The notes beneath the pieces are model-generated. The model worked only from the letters and a program-made list of their open reading frames with translations, was not told the origin of the DNA and did not search any database. A stretch of DNA of 64,000 nucleotides from Leptospira kanakyensis (GTDB taxonomy: Bacteria; Spirochaetota; Leptospiria; Leptospirales; Leptospiraceae): the NCBI RefSeq assembly GCF_004769235.1, contig NZ_RQFG01000016.1, positions 186,001-250,000 of the forward strand. The letters are read 5' to 3'. A program made the translations under genes and the position numbers. This document shows positions 1 through 7,340 of the stretch, one piece after another. Numbering within the stretch: the first letter of the stretch is position 1; each line of letters opens with the position of its first letter.

Positions 1-1341
1 TCCGAGGCTGTTGCCAAAGACCAAGGGGCTCGTTGTATGGACTGCGGGATTCCTTTTTGTCATGGTGATACAGGATGTCCTGTAGATAACCTCATTCCTG
101 AATTCAATGACTTTGTTTTCCGAGGTCGCTGGAAAGAGGCTTGGGAAAACCTTTCCAAAACGAATAACTTCCCTGAATTTACAGGAAGGCTCTGCCCTGC
201 TCCTTGTGAGTCAGCTTGTACATTAGGTATCATTGAACCACCAGTCTCTATCAAATCCATTGAAAGAACCATCATTGATCGTGCTTGGGAAGAAGGATGG
301 GTGATCCCACAACCTCCCACTTCCAAATCAGGAAAAAAAGTTGCCGTTGTTGGGTCGGGACCAGCTGGTCTTGCCGCAGGACAACAGTTAGCTCGAGCAG
401 GACATACGGTTACTATTTTCGAAAAAAATGATCGAATTGGTGGCCTACTCCGTTACGGAATTCCAGACTTCAAAATGGAAAAACGACATATTGACCGCCG
501 CATGAAACAAATGGAAGCAGAAGGTGTTACCTTCAAAACCAATGTGAATGTGGGAGTGGATATCACCGCAAAGCAGTTATTAGCTGATTTTGATTCAGTG
601 GTTCTTGCTTGTGGATCTGAAGTTCCAAGAGACTTACCAGTCGAAGGAAGAAAAAACAAAGGTGTTCACTTCGCTATGGACTTTTTGTCCAAAAACAACA
701 AACATGTTGCTGGTGACGATATCGAAATCATTAACGCAAAAGACAAACACGTCATTGTGATTGGTGGTGGAGATACTGGTTCAGACTGTGTAGGAACTTC
801 CAATAGACACGGTGCCAAATCAGTCACTCAAATTGAACTTTTCCCAGAACCTCCGAAAGAGAGAGACGCATCCACTCCATGGCCACTCTACCCTAAGATG
901 CTCCGCACTTCCACCTCACACGAGGAAGGTGTAAGCCGCAAATGGGCCGTGTCCACGATGGGTTTCAAATCCAACGATAAAGGAGAAGTCACTGCCATTT
1001 ACGGGTCCGAAGTGAAAGAAGAAAACGGGAAGTTTATTCCAGTTCCTGGAACGGAATTTGAATGGCCTGCGGATTTAGTTTTCTTAGCGATGGGATTTGT
1101 AAATCCAGTCAAAGAAGGACTGATAGCTGACCTTCAAAAAGAAGGGATGGAACTAGATGCCAGAGGGAATGTGAAAGCTGATTTTGGAACAAAACCAGGA
1201 TCCTTCGCAACTTCTGTACCAAAAGTGTACGCTTGTGGTGATGTGAGACGGGGGCAATCCCTGATTGTTTGGGCCATTTCCGAAGGAAGGAAATGTGCGG
1301 ATCAAGTCCACCAGTACCTAACTTCAGACCAAGAAACTTAA
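1..1341 (+). CDS. gltD: Glutamate synthase small subunit (5' end outside window)
   Basis: The reading frame is open from base 1, so the first residues are missing; the internal Met at 37 is not the start. The product feeds NADPH electrons to the large GOGAT subunit for glutamate synthesis from glutamine and 2-oxoglutarate. The N-terminal part has the Cys-rich iron-sulfur segment ([10 protein letters not shown], then CPVDN and CPAPCESAC). Next comes an FAD Rossmann motif ([12 protein letters not shown]) and a second nucleotide site ([11 protein letters not shown]). About 447 residues are visible against a usual length near 480, so about 35 are lost. The large subunit is probably just upstream. 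Confidence 0.95.
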   Translation, partial: SEAVAKDQGARCMDCGIPFCHGDTGCPVDNLIPEFNDFVFRGRWKEAWENLSKTNNFPEFTGRLCPAPCESACTLGIIEPPVSIKSIERTIIDRAWEEGWVIPQPPTSKSGKKVAVVGSGPAGLAAGQQLARAGHTVTIFEKNDRIGGLLRYGIPDFKMEKRHIDRRMKQMEAEGVTFKTNVNVGVDITAKQLLADFDSVVLACGSEVPRDLPVEGRKNKGVHFAMDFLSKNNKHVAGDDIEIINAKDKHVIVIGGGDTGSDCVGTSNRHGAKSVTQIELFPEPPKERDASTPWPLYPKMLRTSTSHEEGVSRKWAVSTMGFKSNDKGEVTAIYGSEVKEENGKFIPVPGTEFEWPADLVFLAMGFVNPVKEGLIADLQKEGMELDARGNVKADFGTKPGSFATSVPKVYACGDVRRGQSLIVWAISEGRKCADQVHQYLTSDQET

Positions 1342-1352
1342 AACCACTTATT

Positions 1353-1538
1353 CTAAGAACCGCATTTGGAACAAACCTTGTCATAACAGGGATAATTTCT
1401 TTCCAAATGCGGATCCACTTTCGAACCCTCTTTGGCAAAAAAATTCTTGCCTAACTTCCAAATTGCGAAAATCATTGGAGAGATCAATTGAAACGTAGCT
1501 AGTAGCACTATAGAGATTGTTATATAATATTCCAACAT
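1353..1538 (-). CDS. Possible small Cys-rich single-pass membrane protein
   Basis: This 61-residue frame lies on the reverse strand in the gap between gltD and the next forward gene. It begins with ATG at 1538, preceded on its own strand by AAGGG about 8 bases upstream. The protein has one hydrophobic stretch (about residues 5-27), then a basic segment and a tail with three cysteines (CYDKVCSKC). It could be a small membrane protein with a metal-binding or redox tail. No family is recognised. It overlaps no other strong coding frame except its own promoter region, which favours a real gene, but it is short and could be chance. Confidence 0.45.
   Translation of the reverse strand: MLEYYITISIVLLATFQLISPMIFAIWKLGKNFFAKEGSKVDPHLERNYPCYDKVCSKCGS
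1523..1528 (+). promoter_or_regulatory. Candidate -10 element TATAAT
   Basis: A perfect TATAAT lies 22 bases before the TTG at 1550. No good -35 hexamer is visible at 16-18 bases upstream, so the call rests on the -10 and position alone. Confidence 0.3.
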
Positions 1539-1549
1539 TTGAGAAACCC

Positions 1550-2521
1550 TTGAAACTAACTATTACACAATATTTTAAAATCGCAACCCTTTTGGTAGTG
1601 GTTACCACTAACCTATCAGCAGAGAACATCCTCCTCAAAAAAGGAGGAACTCTCCAAGGTAAGGTGGTAGAACAAGACCAATATAAGCTAAAAATTCGTA
1701 AAGAAGACGGAACCGTTGTTGTTCTGAATAAAACAGATATCTTAAAAGTGGTTTACAAAGACCACCTAACAGCCGCAGAAGAAGAGAAACTTCGTAAAGC
1801 GGAAGAAGATAAAGAAAGAATCAAAAGAGAAAAAGAAGAAGCAGCAAGACTTAAAAAAGAACAAGAAGATGCTGCAAAATTAGAAAAAGAATTAGCTGCT
1901 AAAAATGCAACTGCTGATGCAGAGGCAAAACGCAAACAAGAAGAAGATGCAAAACGTGCAGAGGCAGAACGCAAAAACCTAACAAGGGGGGGTGCAGCGT
2001 GGAGATCAGCGGTGCTTCCAGGTTGGGGGCAATGGAAACAAGACAGAAAGGTCCAAGCCATAGTATACCCTTCCATCATTGCCGTTGGTCTTTTTTTCAC
2101 ATACGAAAAACACCGTATGTATTTAAATGCAAAACGTGATTATAACAATCTAGAAAATCCTTATACAACCAATGGTTTGATTCGTGCGGCTGCCACTCCT
2201 CAGTCAGCAGCTACTGTTTCTCCTACAGAAGCAATTGTCGCAAGTCAGCTAGGCCCGTTCAAAGGCCAAAGGGAATCAGTGGAACGCCATTACCAAGAGA
2301 TGCAATACATTGGAGTGGCGACTCTACTCGTTTATTTTTGGAATATTTTTGATGCCTACTACTTCCACCCAACAGGTTCTGGACTCAGTTACGAAGACAC
2401 TCGCAAAGAAAAAATCTTTCTTCGTTCTTCGGTAGACCGAGTTGGTTACCACCCCACTGCCATCGCAGGAGATCGTGGGATCGAACACCGTACTCAATTA
2501 GGATATGAATTCATCTTCTAA
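1550..2521 (+). CDS. Exported membrane protein with Lys/Glu coiled coil and DUF5683-like C-terminus
   Basis: The TTG at 1550 is preferred over the TTG at 1517 because it gives a classic signal peptide (MKLTITQYFKIATLLVVV, then NLSAE). After it comes a small beta-rich segment (about residues 25-65, LKKGGTLQGKVVEQDQYKLK). A charged coiled coil rich in K, E and A follows (about 75-150). The C-terminal region has RSAVLPGWGQW, a membrane segment (IVYPSIIAVGLFFTY) and a second one ending NIFDAYY, which resembles DUF5683. A role in the cell envelope is inferred; no enzymatic motif is visible. The gene stands alone between gltD and the oxidase operon. Confidence 0.8.
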   Translation: MKLTITQYFKIATLLVVVTTNLSAENILLKKGGTLQGKVVEQDQYKLKIRKEDGTVVVLNKTDILKVVYKDHLTAAEEEKLRKAEEDKERIKREKEEAARLKKEQEDAAKLEKELAAKNATADAEAKRKQEEDAKRAEAERKNLTRGGAAWRSAVLPGWGQWKQDRKVQAIVYPSIIAVGLFFTYEKHRMYLNAKRDYNNLENPYTTNGLIRAAATPQSAATVSPTEAIVASQLGPFKGQRESVERHYQEMQYIGVATLLVYFWNIFDAYYFHPTGSGLSYEDTRKEKIFLRSSVDRVGYHPTAIAGDRGIEHRTQLGYEFIF

Positions 2522-2586
2522 TCGCCATTAGAAGGTCTACCCTTCCTCCTCATATTTTAGATTAATTCTAACTCTCAAATACCCCC

Positions 2587-2600
2587 TTGACAAATATCAA
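2587..2600 (+). promoter_or_regulatory. FNR/FixK-type box upstream of cco operon
   Basis: TTGACAAATATCAA matches the anaerobox TTGAT-N4-ATCAA at 9 of 10 fixed positions. It sits inside a longer inverted repeat (CCCCTTGA at 2583-2590 and TCAAGGGG at 2597-2604). It lies 112 bases before the ccoN start. In many bacteria cbb3 operons are activated by FNR/FixK/ANR through such a site. The repeat could instead be part of a terminator for the upstream gene, but no T-run follows it. Confidence 0.6.
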
Positions 2601-2666
2601 GGGGTCTGAATCAGAACCCCATTCTGTTTTTCTTTCTTTTCTTCGTCCCTTTCATACAAAGGAATT

Positions 2667-2688
2667 AGTTCTATATACATACAGAACT
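2667..2688 (+). promoter_or_regulatory. Inverted repeat in ccoN leader
   Basis: AGTTCT (2667-2672) and AGAACT (2683-2688) form a perfect 6-bp inverted repeat around an AT-rich spacer that contains TATATA. It lies about 24 bases before the ccoN start. It could be an operator or part of a promoter; the function is unknown. Confidence 0.3.
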
Positions 2689-2711
2689 GATAAAGATTAA
2701 GGAGAGAAACA

Positions 2712-4142
2712 TTGGCTACGGAAAAAACTCAATATGATGATTTTATCGTAAAAGGGTTTATCATTTCAGCGTTAGTCTGGGGCGTCGCATCAATGACATT
2801 TGGTGTCATTATTGCCTTCCAACTTGTGTATCCACAGCTGAATTTTGAATTACCTTGGACGAGCTTCGGAAGGTTAAGACCTCTACATACCAATGCTGCC
2901 ATATTTGGATTTGCATTAAGTGTTATCTTCGCCACAGCCTACCATACGGTACAAAGATTGTGTCGAACTAGAATGTGGAACGATACTCTTTCCAAAATAC
3001 ACCTGGCACTGTATAACCTAACAATTGTCCTTGCAGCAATTACATTACCACTTGGATACAGCCAATCAAAAGAATATGCCGAATTAGAATGGCCTATCGA
3101 CTTATTGATTGTTGTATGGTATGTAATTTTCTTTGCAAACTACTTGATGACGGTGATCAAAAGAAAAGAAGAACAAATGTATGTAGCCATTTGGTTTTAC
3201 ATTGCTTCTTTTGTTACGGTTCCACTTCTTTTTATCGTAAACAACATTGTAATCCCAGCAGGATTTTTGAAGTCCTACTCGGTATACGCAGGTGTGTTTG
3301 ATGCCAACATCCAATGGTGGTATGGACACAACGCAGTAGCCTTTGTTCTTACGACTCCGTTTTTGGGACTTATGTATTACTACCTCCCAAAACACATCAA
3401 ACAACCCATTTACTCACACAGACTTTCGATCATCCATTTCTGGTCGTTAATCTTTATCTATATTTGGGCCGGCCCTCACCATTTACTTTACTCTCCGATT
3501 CCAGAATGGTTACAAACAACAGGGATGGTTTTCTCCATCATGTTATGGATGCCTTCTTGGGGTGGTATGTTAAACGGATTCCTTACACTGACCCAAGCTA
3601 AGGATAAAATTAAAGTAGATGCTACCCTCAAAATGATGTTAGCTGCTGTCACTTTTTATGGTATGTCAACATTTGAAGGTCCACTACTTTCCATTCGTGC
3701 GGTTTCCGCTCTTGGGCACAACACTGACTGGATCATCGGTCACGTTCACTCAGGAACACTCGGTTGGGTGGGATTTATGTCGGCCGCAGCACTCTACTAC
3801 TTAGTTCCAAGACTTTGGAATGCTAACCTCTATAGCGAAAAACTTGCCAATGCACACTTCTGGCTCGGAACTCTCGGTATCCTACTCTACATCATCTCCA
3901 TGTGGGTATCTGGTATTACTGAAGGATCTATGTGGCGAGCAGTTGGCGAAAACGGCGAACTCGTTTATAAAGACTGGGTAGAAATTGTTGAGTTCTTAAA
4001 ACCATTCAGACTATTCCGTGCGATCGGGGGAACACTCTATCTAACAGGGATTGTGCTTATGGTGTATAACTTTATCAAAACCATCCAAAACAAAGATAGT
4101 GGTTTTGTAGAACAAGACTTACGTATAGGAGTGAAATCATAA
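2712..4142 (+). CDS. ccoN: cbb3-type cytochrome c oxidase subunit I
   Basis: The catalytic subunit of the high-affinity cbb3 oxidase reduces O2 to water and pumps protons in the inner membrane. The 476-residue protein has about 12 membrane segments. Candidate haem and copper ligands are visible: His59 (RPLHTNAA), His206 (WWYGHNAV), His256-His257 (GPHH), and His344 and His346 (GHVHSGTLGW). The start is TTG at 2712 with GGAG (2701-2704) about 7 bases upstream; no ATG fits as well. It is the first gene of a run that continues through ccoS and beyond. Its stop overlaps the ccoO start by one base. Confidence 0.96.
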   Translation: MATEKTQYDDFIVKGFIISALVWGVASMTFGVIIAFQLVYPQLNFELPWTSFGRLRPLHTNAAIFGFALSVIFATAYHTVQRLCRTRMWNDTLSKIHLALYNLTIVLAAITLPLGYSQSKEYAELEWPIDLLIVVWYVIFFANYLMTVIKRKEEQMYVAIWFYIASFVTVPLLFIVNNIVIPAGFLKSYSVYAGVFDANIQWWYGHNAVAFVLTTPFLGLMYYYLPKHIKQPIYSHRLSIIHFWSLIFIYIWAGPHHLLYSPIPEWLQTTGMVFSIMLWMPSWGGMLNGFLTLTQAKDKIKVDATLKMMLAAVTFYGMSTFEGPLLSIRAVSALGHNTDWIIGHVHSGTLGWVGFMSAAALYYLVPRLWNANLYSEKLANAHFWLGTLGILLYIISMWVSGITEGSMWRAVGENGELVYKDWVEIVEFLKPFRLFRAIGGTLYLTGIVLMVYNFIKTIQNKDSGFVEQDLRIGVKS

Positions 4143-4837
4143 TGTTAGGATTTAACAAATTCTTAGATTGGTTTTCTGAAATTGCAGACCATTGGGACAC
4201 AAAAGGTGTTAAATTTACACTTTATACAACCATTGCCGTTGTGATTGGAGGACTTTTTGAACTCATCCCGCCGTTCTTTTTAACAAAAACGGTAACTCCC
4301 ATTTCTACTGTAAAACCTTACTCTGCATTGGAACTTGCAGGTCGAGACACTTACCAAAAAGAAGGATGTATCGGATGCCATACACAAATGGTTCGACCAT
4401 TCAAATGGGAAGTAGATCGATTTGATCCAACCAAAGCTTACGGAAGAACTGGATATTCAAAAGGTGGAGAGTATGTGTATGACCATCCATTCCTTTGGGG
4501 ATCAAAAAGAACAGGTCCGGACTTAGCTCATGAATCTCAAATGCTTCGTTCTGACGAATGGCATAAAAACCATTTGATCAACCCAAGAACTGTAGGTGGT
4601 GTACCAAACTCCATCATGCCAGCTTACCCATGGTTGTTTGAAGAATCACATAAAGTTGATGTAGAACAAGTTGTATCCAACATGAAAGCCCTAAAAGCCA
4701 TTGGAGTACCTTACACAGAAGAAGACTTTGCAAATGCACCATCACTCCTCAAAGACAAAACCGAAGGAGAGGCGCTGGTTGCATACCTACAAAAGTTAGG
4801 AAAGGATTCAGCAGAGTTACAAAAAGGGATGAAGTAA
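4142..4837 (+). CDS. ccoO: cbb3-type cytochrome c oxidase mono-haem subunit II
   Basis: CcoO passes electrons to CcoN in the periplasm. The 231-residue protein has one N-terminal membrane anchor (about residues 25-48). It carries a single c-type haem site CIGCH (Cys76, Cys79, His80) followed by TQMVRPF, which is characteristic of CcoO. A later Met in NSIMPAYPW is a likely axial ligand. The ATG overlaps the last base of ccoN, so the two are translationally coupled. The length is close to the family norm. Confidence 0.95.
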   Translation: MLGFNKFLDWFSEIADHWDTKGVKFTLYTTIAVVIGGLFELIPPFFLTKTVTPISTVKPYSALELAGRDTYQKEGCIGCHTQMVRPFKWEVDRFDPTKAYGRTGYSKGGEYVYDHPFLWGSKRTGPDLAHESQMLRSDEWHKNHLINPRTVGGVPNSIMPAYPWLFEESHKVDVEQVVSNMKALKAIGVPYTEEDFANAPSLLKDKTEGEALVAYLQKLGKDSAELQKGMK

Positions 4838-4841
4838 AATC

Positions 4842-4991
4842 ATGAACGAAGCAGACATTCTACTCGTTTATAAAAGTCTGAGATTGCCGGTTCTAGTAAT
4901 CGCAATCTCATATATCACCTACTACGTTTATAAAAAACGTACGAAAGACGAAATGGAGAAACCCAAGTATAGAATGCTTGAGGAGGATTAA
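4842..4991 (+). CDS. ccoQ: Small cbb3 oxidase subunit CcoQ-like
   Basis: This 49-residue frame is ATG-started, four bases after ccoO, and occupies the ccoQ position between ccoO and ccoP. It has one membrane helix (VLVIAISYITYYVY, about residues 17-30) flanked by a short N-terminus and a basic-then-acidic C-terminal tail ending KYRMLEED. CcoQ is a small single-pass subunit that stabilises the complex. Assignment rests on position, size and topology, since these short proteins are poorly conserved. The tail resembles that of the CcoS protein encoded downstream. Confidence 0.8.
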   Translation: MNEADILLVYKSLRLPVLVIAISYITYYVYKKRTKDEMEKPKYRMLEED

Positions 4992-4996
4992 TACGA

Positions 4997-5527
4997 ATGA
5001 AAGAACCAAAAGAAGTAGACGGAATCTTCCAAGCCGATAACCCCATGCCCACTTGGTGGAAATTGGTTTGGCTGATCAGTATCATCGTTTCCATCGGTTA
5101 CGTTGCATACTTTCACTGGTATTCTGAATGGCCGCAAGAAGTAGCTTTTGAAAAAGAAGTTGCAGAACATGAAGCACAATTCCCTGCAAAACAAGCAGTT
5201 GTTGTGAATACAGAAGATGGATCAAACCCTTACCGTGATGATGCAGTGGCAATTAAAGAAGGCGAAGGAACTTACAAACAAATTTGTTCCGCTTGCCATG
5301 GCCCAACTGCAGAAGGTGCTGTAGGACCAAGTCTTGTGGATAAAGATTGGATTCATGGGAACACTGACAAGGAAGTGTTTAACAACATCATGAAAGGAAT
5401 TGGACCAGAAAGACAAAAACTGAACCGAGGGGGAATGCCTGCTTGGGAAGGTTTAGGTGCTGAAAAAGTTTATGCTGTGATGGCATGGCTTGCAACTAAA
5501 AACAGTAGTTTGGTAAAGGCTAAGTAA
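4997..5527 (+). CDS. ccoP: cbb3 oxidase CcoP-like subunit with a single haem c
   Basis: CcoP is the membrane-anchored cytochrome c that feeds electrons to the oxidase. This copy is only 176 residues, against about 290-310 for the proteobacterial form, and has one haem site, CSACH (Cys97, Cys100, His101), instead of two. A membrane helix lies at about residues 22-42. A likely axial Met is in GGMPAW. The start has AGGAGG (4981-4986) about 10 bases upstream. Position after ccoQ and the N-terminal ADNPMPTWW motif, typical of CcoP, fix the identity. The short form looks natural because the frame is intact. Confidence 0.9.
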   Translation: MKEPKEVDGIFQADNPMPTWWKLVWLISIIVSIGYVAYFHWYSEWPQEVAFEKEVAEHEAQFPAKQAVVVNTEDGSNPYRDDAVAIKEGEGTYKQICSACHGPTAEGAVGPSLVDKDWIHGNTDKEVFNNIMKGIGPERQKLNRGGMPAWEGLGAEKVYAVMAWLATKNSSLVKAK

Positions 5528-5529
5528 AG

Positions 5530-6849
5530 ATGATCATTTCAAGACCACAAACAGGTAAAGTAAGAACACGAAGAAACTTTGTAATGAGTTTTCTCGTAGG
5601 TTTATTTTTAGTAGCTCCTTGGGTAGTGTTACCAGATGGTAGCCCTCTCATTCGGCTAGACATCCCACGCAGGGTGTTTCACTTATTTGGTGGTCTTTTT
5701 ATTCCACAGGAAGGACTGATCTTATGGTTTTTCCTTCTCACGATGGGTCTTTCACTTTTCTTTTTTACCTCCGTCATTGGCCGTGTTTGGTGCGGATGGG
5801 GGTGTCCTCAAACAATCTACACCGATCTTTTCGACAGAATTGGTCGGTTTGTTTTAGATTCTAAATATGGGAAAAAGGATGCCTCAATCGTAGGTAAATA
5901 TACCGTTTATTTTCTCTGGATCGTTGTTTCTTTTATCGCTTCCTTTCATTGGATTGGTTACTTTGTAAGCCCTTATGAAATGTTAGCCGACTATGTTAAT
6001 CTCTCTTTTGTAAACCAAACATACTTTTACTTTATATTATTTTTTACTGCGGCAATGTTTATCGATATTGGATTCATTCGTGAACAGTTTTGTCGTTACG
6101 CTTGTCCTTATGCTAGGTTCCAAACTCTCCTTATGGATGAACATTCCTGGAACGTAACCTATGATTTCAAACGAGGAGAACCTCGTAGAGACGGAAAAAC
6201 CAAAATTGGAGACTGTATTGCATGTAATATGTGTGTGGTAGTCTGCCCTACTGGGATCGATATCCGCGATGGACTTCAAGTGGGTTGCGTGGCCTGTGGG
6301 AAATGTGTGGATGCCTGCACTTCCATCATGGCAAGGGAAAATAAAAAAACTCTGATTGGATATTTTTCACTCAAACAAATTGAAACTGGTGATAAAATCA
6401 AATGGATCAGACCAAGAACGGTTATCTATGCAATCCTACTCACTGTTGTCATCACAGGAGCAATTTTCCAACTTCTCACAAGAACTCCTATGTCGATGAT
6501 TGCTGCTTCTAACAAATCTATGCCTCCCATTTTAATTCCAGATAATAAAATTAGAGCTTTTGTTGCTCTACGCATTCAAAACATTGCGCCGGTCGAAAAA
6601 GAATTCCAACTTTCGGCCTTTGATACAAGACATGGAAAAGAAATCCTAATTCGTTCCGGTGAAGAAAATAACAAGTTCAAATTGGGATCAGGCGAAATCA
6701 AAAGTATTTCTGTGGTTTTGGAAACTCAATCTCTTACAGAGAAGGAGTTAAATGAAGGTTACCTACCCGGTTCCATTGTGTTAAATAATGCAGAGGATCC
6801 AGGCGAACGATTGGAGAAAAAACTCTCCTTAACATTACCAAGGAGGTAA
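5530..6849 (+). CDS. ccoG: cbb3 oxidase accessory polyferredoxin
   Basis: CcoG (FixG/RdxA) is an inner-membrane iron-sulfur protein linked to copper reduction during cbb3 assembly. The 439-residue protein has several membrane segments. A Cys pair in VWCGWGCPQ (Cys88, Cys92) is followed by two ferredoxin-type clusters (CIACNMCVVVCPTG and CVACGKCVDAC, about residues 230-270). The C-terminal third is a soluble beta-rich domain expected in the periplasm. It starts two bases after the ccoP stop, and its own stop overlaps the ccoH start. Confidence 0.95.
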   Translation: MIISRPQTGKVRTRRNFVMSFLVGLFLVAPWVVLPDGSPLIRLDIPRRVFHLFGGLFIPQEGLILWFFLLTMGLSLFFFTSVIGRVWCGWGCPQTIYTDLFDRIGRFVLDSKYGKKDASIVGKYTVYFLWIVVSFIASFHWIGYFVSPYEMLADYVNLSFVNQTYFYFILFFTAAMFIDIGFIREQFCRYACPYARFQTLLMDEHSWNVTYDFKRGEPRRDGKTKIGDCIACNMCVVVCPTGIDIRDGLQVGCVACGKCVDACTSIMARENKKTLIGYFSLKQIETGDKIKWIRPRTVIYAILLTVVITGAIFQLLTRTPMSMIAASNKSMPPILIPDNKIRAFVALRIQNIAPVEKEFQLSAFDTRHGKEILIRSGEENNKFKLGSGEIKSISVVLETQSLTEKELNEGYLPGSIVLNNAEDPGERLEKKLSLTLPRR

Positions 6850-7340
6850 TGATGTTTAAAGAATTACACCCCAGTTTAAGAACGGCCATGTATGTGGTTC
6901 TATTTAGTTTTACAGCTTTAGTGGCAGCCACTTTTTACACCATTCGCCTAACCTACAAACATTTTGAGCCAGTAATGGACAAAAACTATTACGAAGTTGG
7001 TCTCAACTATGAAAAGGCCATCGAAAACCAAAGAGAACTTTTGAAACAAGGTTACTCAATCAAATCCAATTGGGATAAATTCAACATTCTTCCGTTAGGT
7101 GAATCAGAAATTTTAGTCCAACTCGAAAAAAATGGAACCCTTACCAATGCAAATTCGATGACAGTGTATTTAGAAAGGAATGCAACCACCAAGAATACAA
7201 CAAGTTACGGATTAAAACCCACAGCCAGTGGATTTATTGGCAAAATTTCCCTTTTGGAAAAAGGAACTTGGAACTTACGACTTGTTTCAAACATTGATGG
7301 GAAATCCTTTGAAAGAGAAGGAAAAATCTTAGTTCAATGA
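6849..7340 (+). CDS. ccoH: FixH/CcoH-family cbb3 assembly protein
   Basis: CcoH is a membrane-anchored assembly factor that contacts CcoN. The 163-residue protein has one N-terminal membrane helix (about residues 14-34) and then a periplasmic domain. The sequence YYEVGLNYEKAI is typical of the FixH family. Two ATGs in tandem (6849 and 6852) could serve as start, and AGGAGG lies just before them. The stop overlaps the next start by four bases (ATGA). Confidence 0.9.
   Translation: MMFKELHPSLRTAMYVVLFSFTALVAATFYTIRLTYKHFEPVMDKNYYEVGLNYEKAIENQRELLKQGYSIKSNWDKFNILPLGESEILVQLEKNGTLTNANSMTVYLERNATTKNTTSYGLKPTASGFIGKISLLEKGTWNLRLVSNIDGKSFEREGKILVQ

Noticed and set aside
1753..2100. Ser/Ala/Leu-rich 115-residue reverse frame
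   Set aside because: It is the complement of the Lys/Glu/Ala coiled coil of the forward gene, and its composition is that of a shadow frame.
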